A DNA stretch of 64,000 nt from Bin5 sp963662575 (GTDB lineage Bacteria; Chloroflexota; Anaerolineae; Caldilineales; Caldilineaceae): NCBI GenBank assembly GCA_963662575.1, contig OY759723.1:3782001-3846000 (forward strand). The letters run 5' to 3'. The translations under genes were made by a program, and so were the position numbers. Each line of letters starts with the position of its first letter. The first letter of the stretch is position 1. Under the pieces are notes generated by a model. The model did not search any database, had not been told where the DNA came from, and was given only the letters and a program-made list of their open reading frames with translations. Positions 63,587 to 64,000 of the stretch are shown here, one piece after another.

Positions 63587-64000
63587 GACACTGCATAGCA
63601 GTTTCCTGAGATGCGCTTGGGCCTGACTGTGGGCGGAGTCCTGGCTCAGCCAGTCCTCTGGAGAGTGAAAATTCAACCAATGTGCTCCTCTTGAAAGATC
63701 TTACTTTGGATAAACGCTGAGCATAGGGTCACTTTGGCGAAACTCTGGTTCATTGCGTTGGCAATGTCGCATTGAAGGGGACAGGCCAACGCAATGTAGC
63801 CAGGGTGGCGCATTCCGCAGCGGCTGTCATCAGCATCTTCCTGCTTCTCAAGGAGGTTGCCCATATTCACGTCATACAGATTACGGATTGCTGGAGGCGT
63901 GTCTTTCTGTTTCTTCTTACCCTTCATGTCGACTTGATTATGCCAATTCCTCTCCAGTACTTTCGTGAGGATTGGTTAGACCTTCCAAACTTCCACGCCC
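63587..64000. other. Window end, no certain gene
   Basis: A minus-strand frame (63673-63927, 84 codons, ATG start) has a lysine-rich start and three Cys residues (RCGMRHPGYIALACPLQC). It has no clear ribosome site and no family I recognise. It might be a small gene, but the evidence is weak. Confidence 0.25.

Overview
This window is from a bacterial chromosome, most likely Chloroflexota and probably Caldilineales-like. That assignment is inferred from the mix of families: several lipoprotein solute-binding proteins with alanine-rich lipoboxes, a Tat-lipoprotein sugar-binding protein, an M29 aminopeptidase, a PIN-TRAM protein, DUF3054, a CcmF/CcmI-like pair and a dimethylformamidase-like protein. 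No rRNA or marker gene in the window settles it. No CRISPR array, prophage or intact transposase was found.

Layout. 1-5.4 kb (minus): a sugar-type ABC import operon (binding protein, two RbsC-like permeases, a single-domain ATPase) that runs with a 1-nt gap into an FtsX-like permease cut by the window edge. 5.4-6.55 kb: non-coding, with a dispersed repeat. 6.55-13.56 kb: housekeeping genes rsmE, prmA, an EamA exporter, dnaJ, a small membrane ORF, coaE and an ABC-F ATPase. 13.56-16.0 kb: a repeat-rich gene desert with an ISAs1-type transposase remnant, a six-copy 129/127-bp tandem array and a second copy of the dispersed repeat. 16.0-21.9 kb: a complete livJHMGF operon. 21.9-24.1 kb: a 2-hydroxyacid dehydrogenase and a Gfo/Idh/MocA oxidoreductase. 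24.4-28.7 kb: rpmG, tRNA-Lys(CTT), an M29 peptidase with a homocysteine methyltransferase, a cytochrome c lipoprotein and a pterin carbinolamine dehydratase. 28.7-34.1 kb (minus): rlmB, cysS, a PIN-TRAM protein, a GT4 glycosyltransferase and DUF3054. 34.3-39.0 kb: threonine synthase, an ABC-2 exporter pair and a second fold-type II PLP enzyme. 39.1-40.5 kb: xseA.

At 40.5-41.4 kb there is a ~0.94-kb segment with 24-bp inverted ends and a near-perfect 8-bp flanking duplication. It looks like a non-autonomous mobile element and carries a small Thr-Pro lipoprotein and a frameshifted small membrane protein. It sits directly upstream of an arsenic operon (arsR, arsM, MFS transporter; 41.7-44.3 kb) with a clear palindromic operator over its promoter.

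44.4-51.4 kb (minus): a copper-type P1B ATPase, CcmF, a CcmI-like protein, a zinc-type alcohol dehydrogenase and an MBL-fold protein. The first four genes are tightly packed. This links copper movement with cytochrome c maturation. 52.3-54.6 kb: a LamG/dimethylformamidase-like protein. 55.3-60.9 kb: a carbohydrate ABC importer without its ATPase, followed by a PhyH-type dioxygenase and a PfkB kinase. 61.0-63.6 kb: a family 5 binding protein and an ECF-S-like membrane protein.

Cross-cutting patterns: all four binding-protein genes are followed by a strong GC-rich hairpin before the next gene, and many otherwise conserved enzymes carry polar Ser/Gly/Asp/Glu-rich insertions at surface-loop positions.
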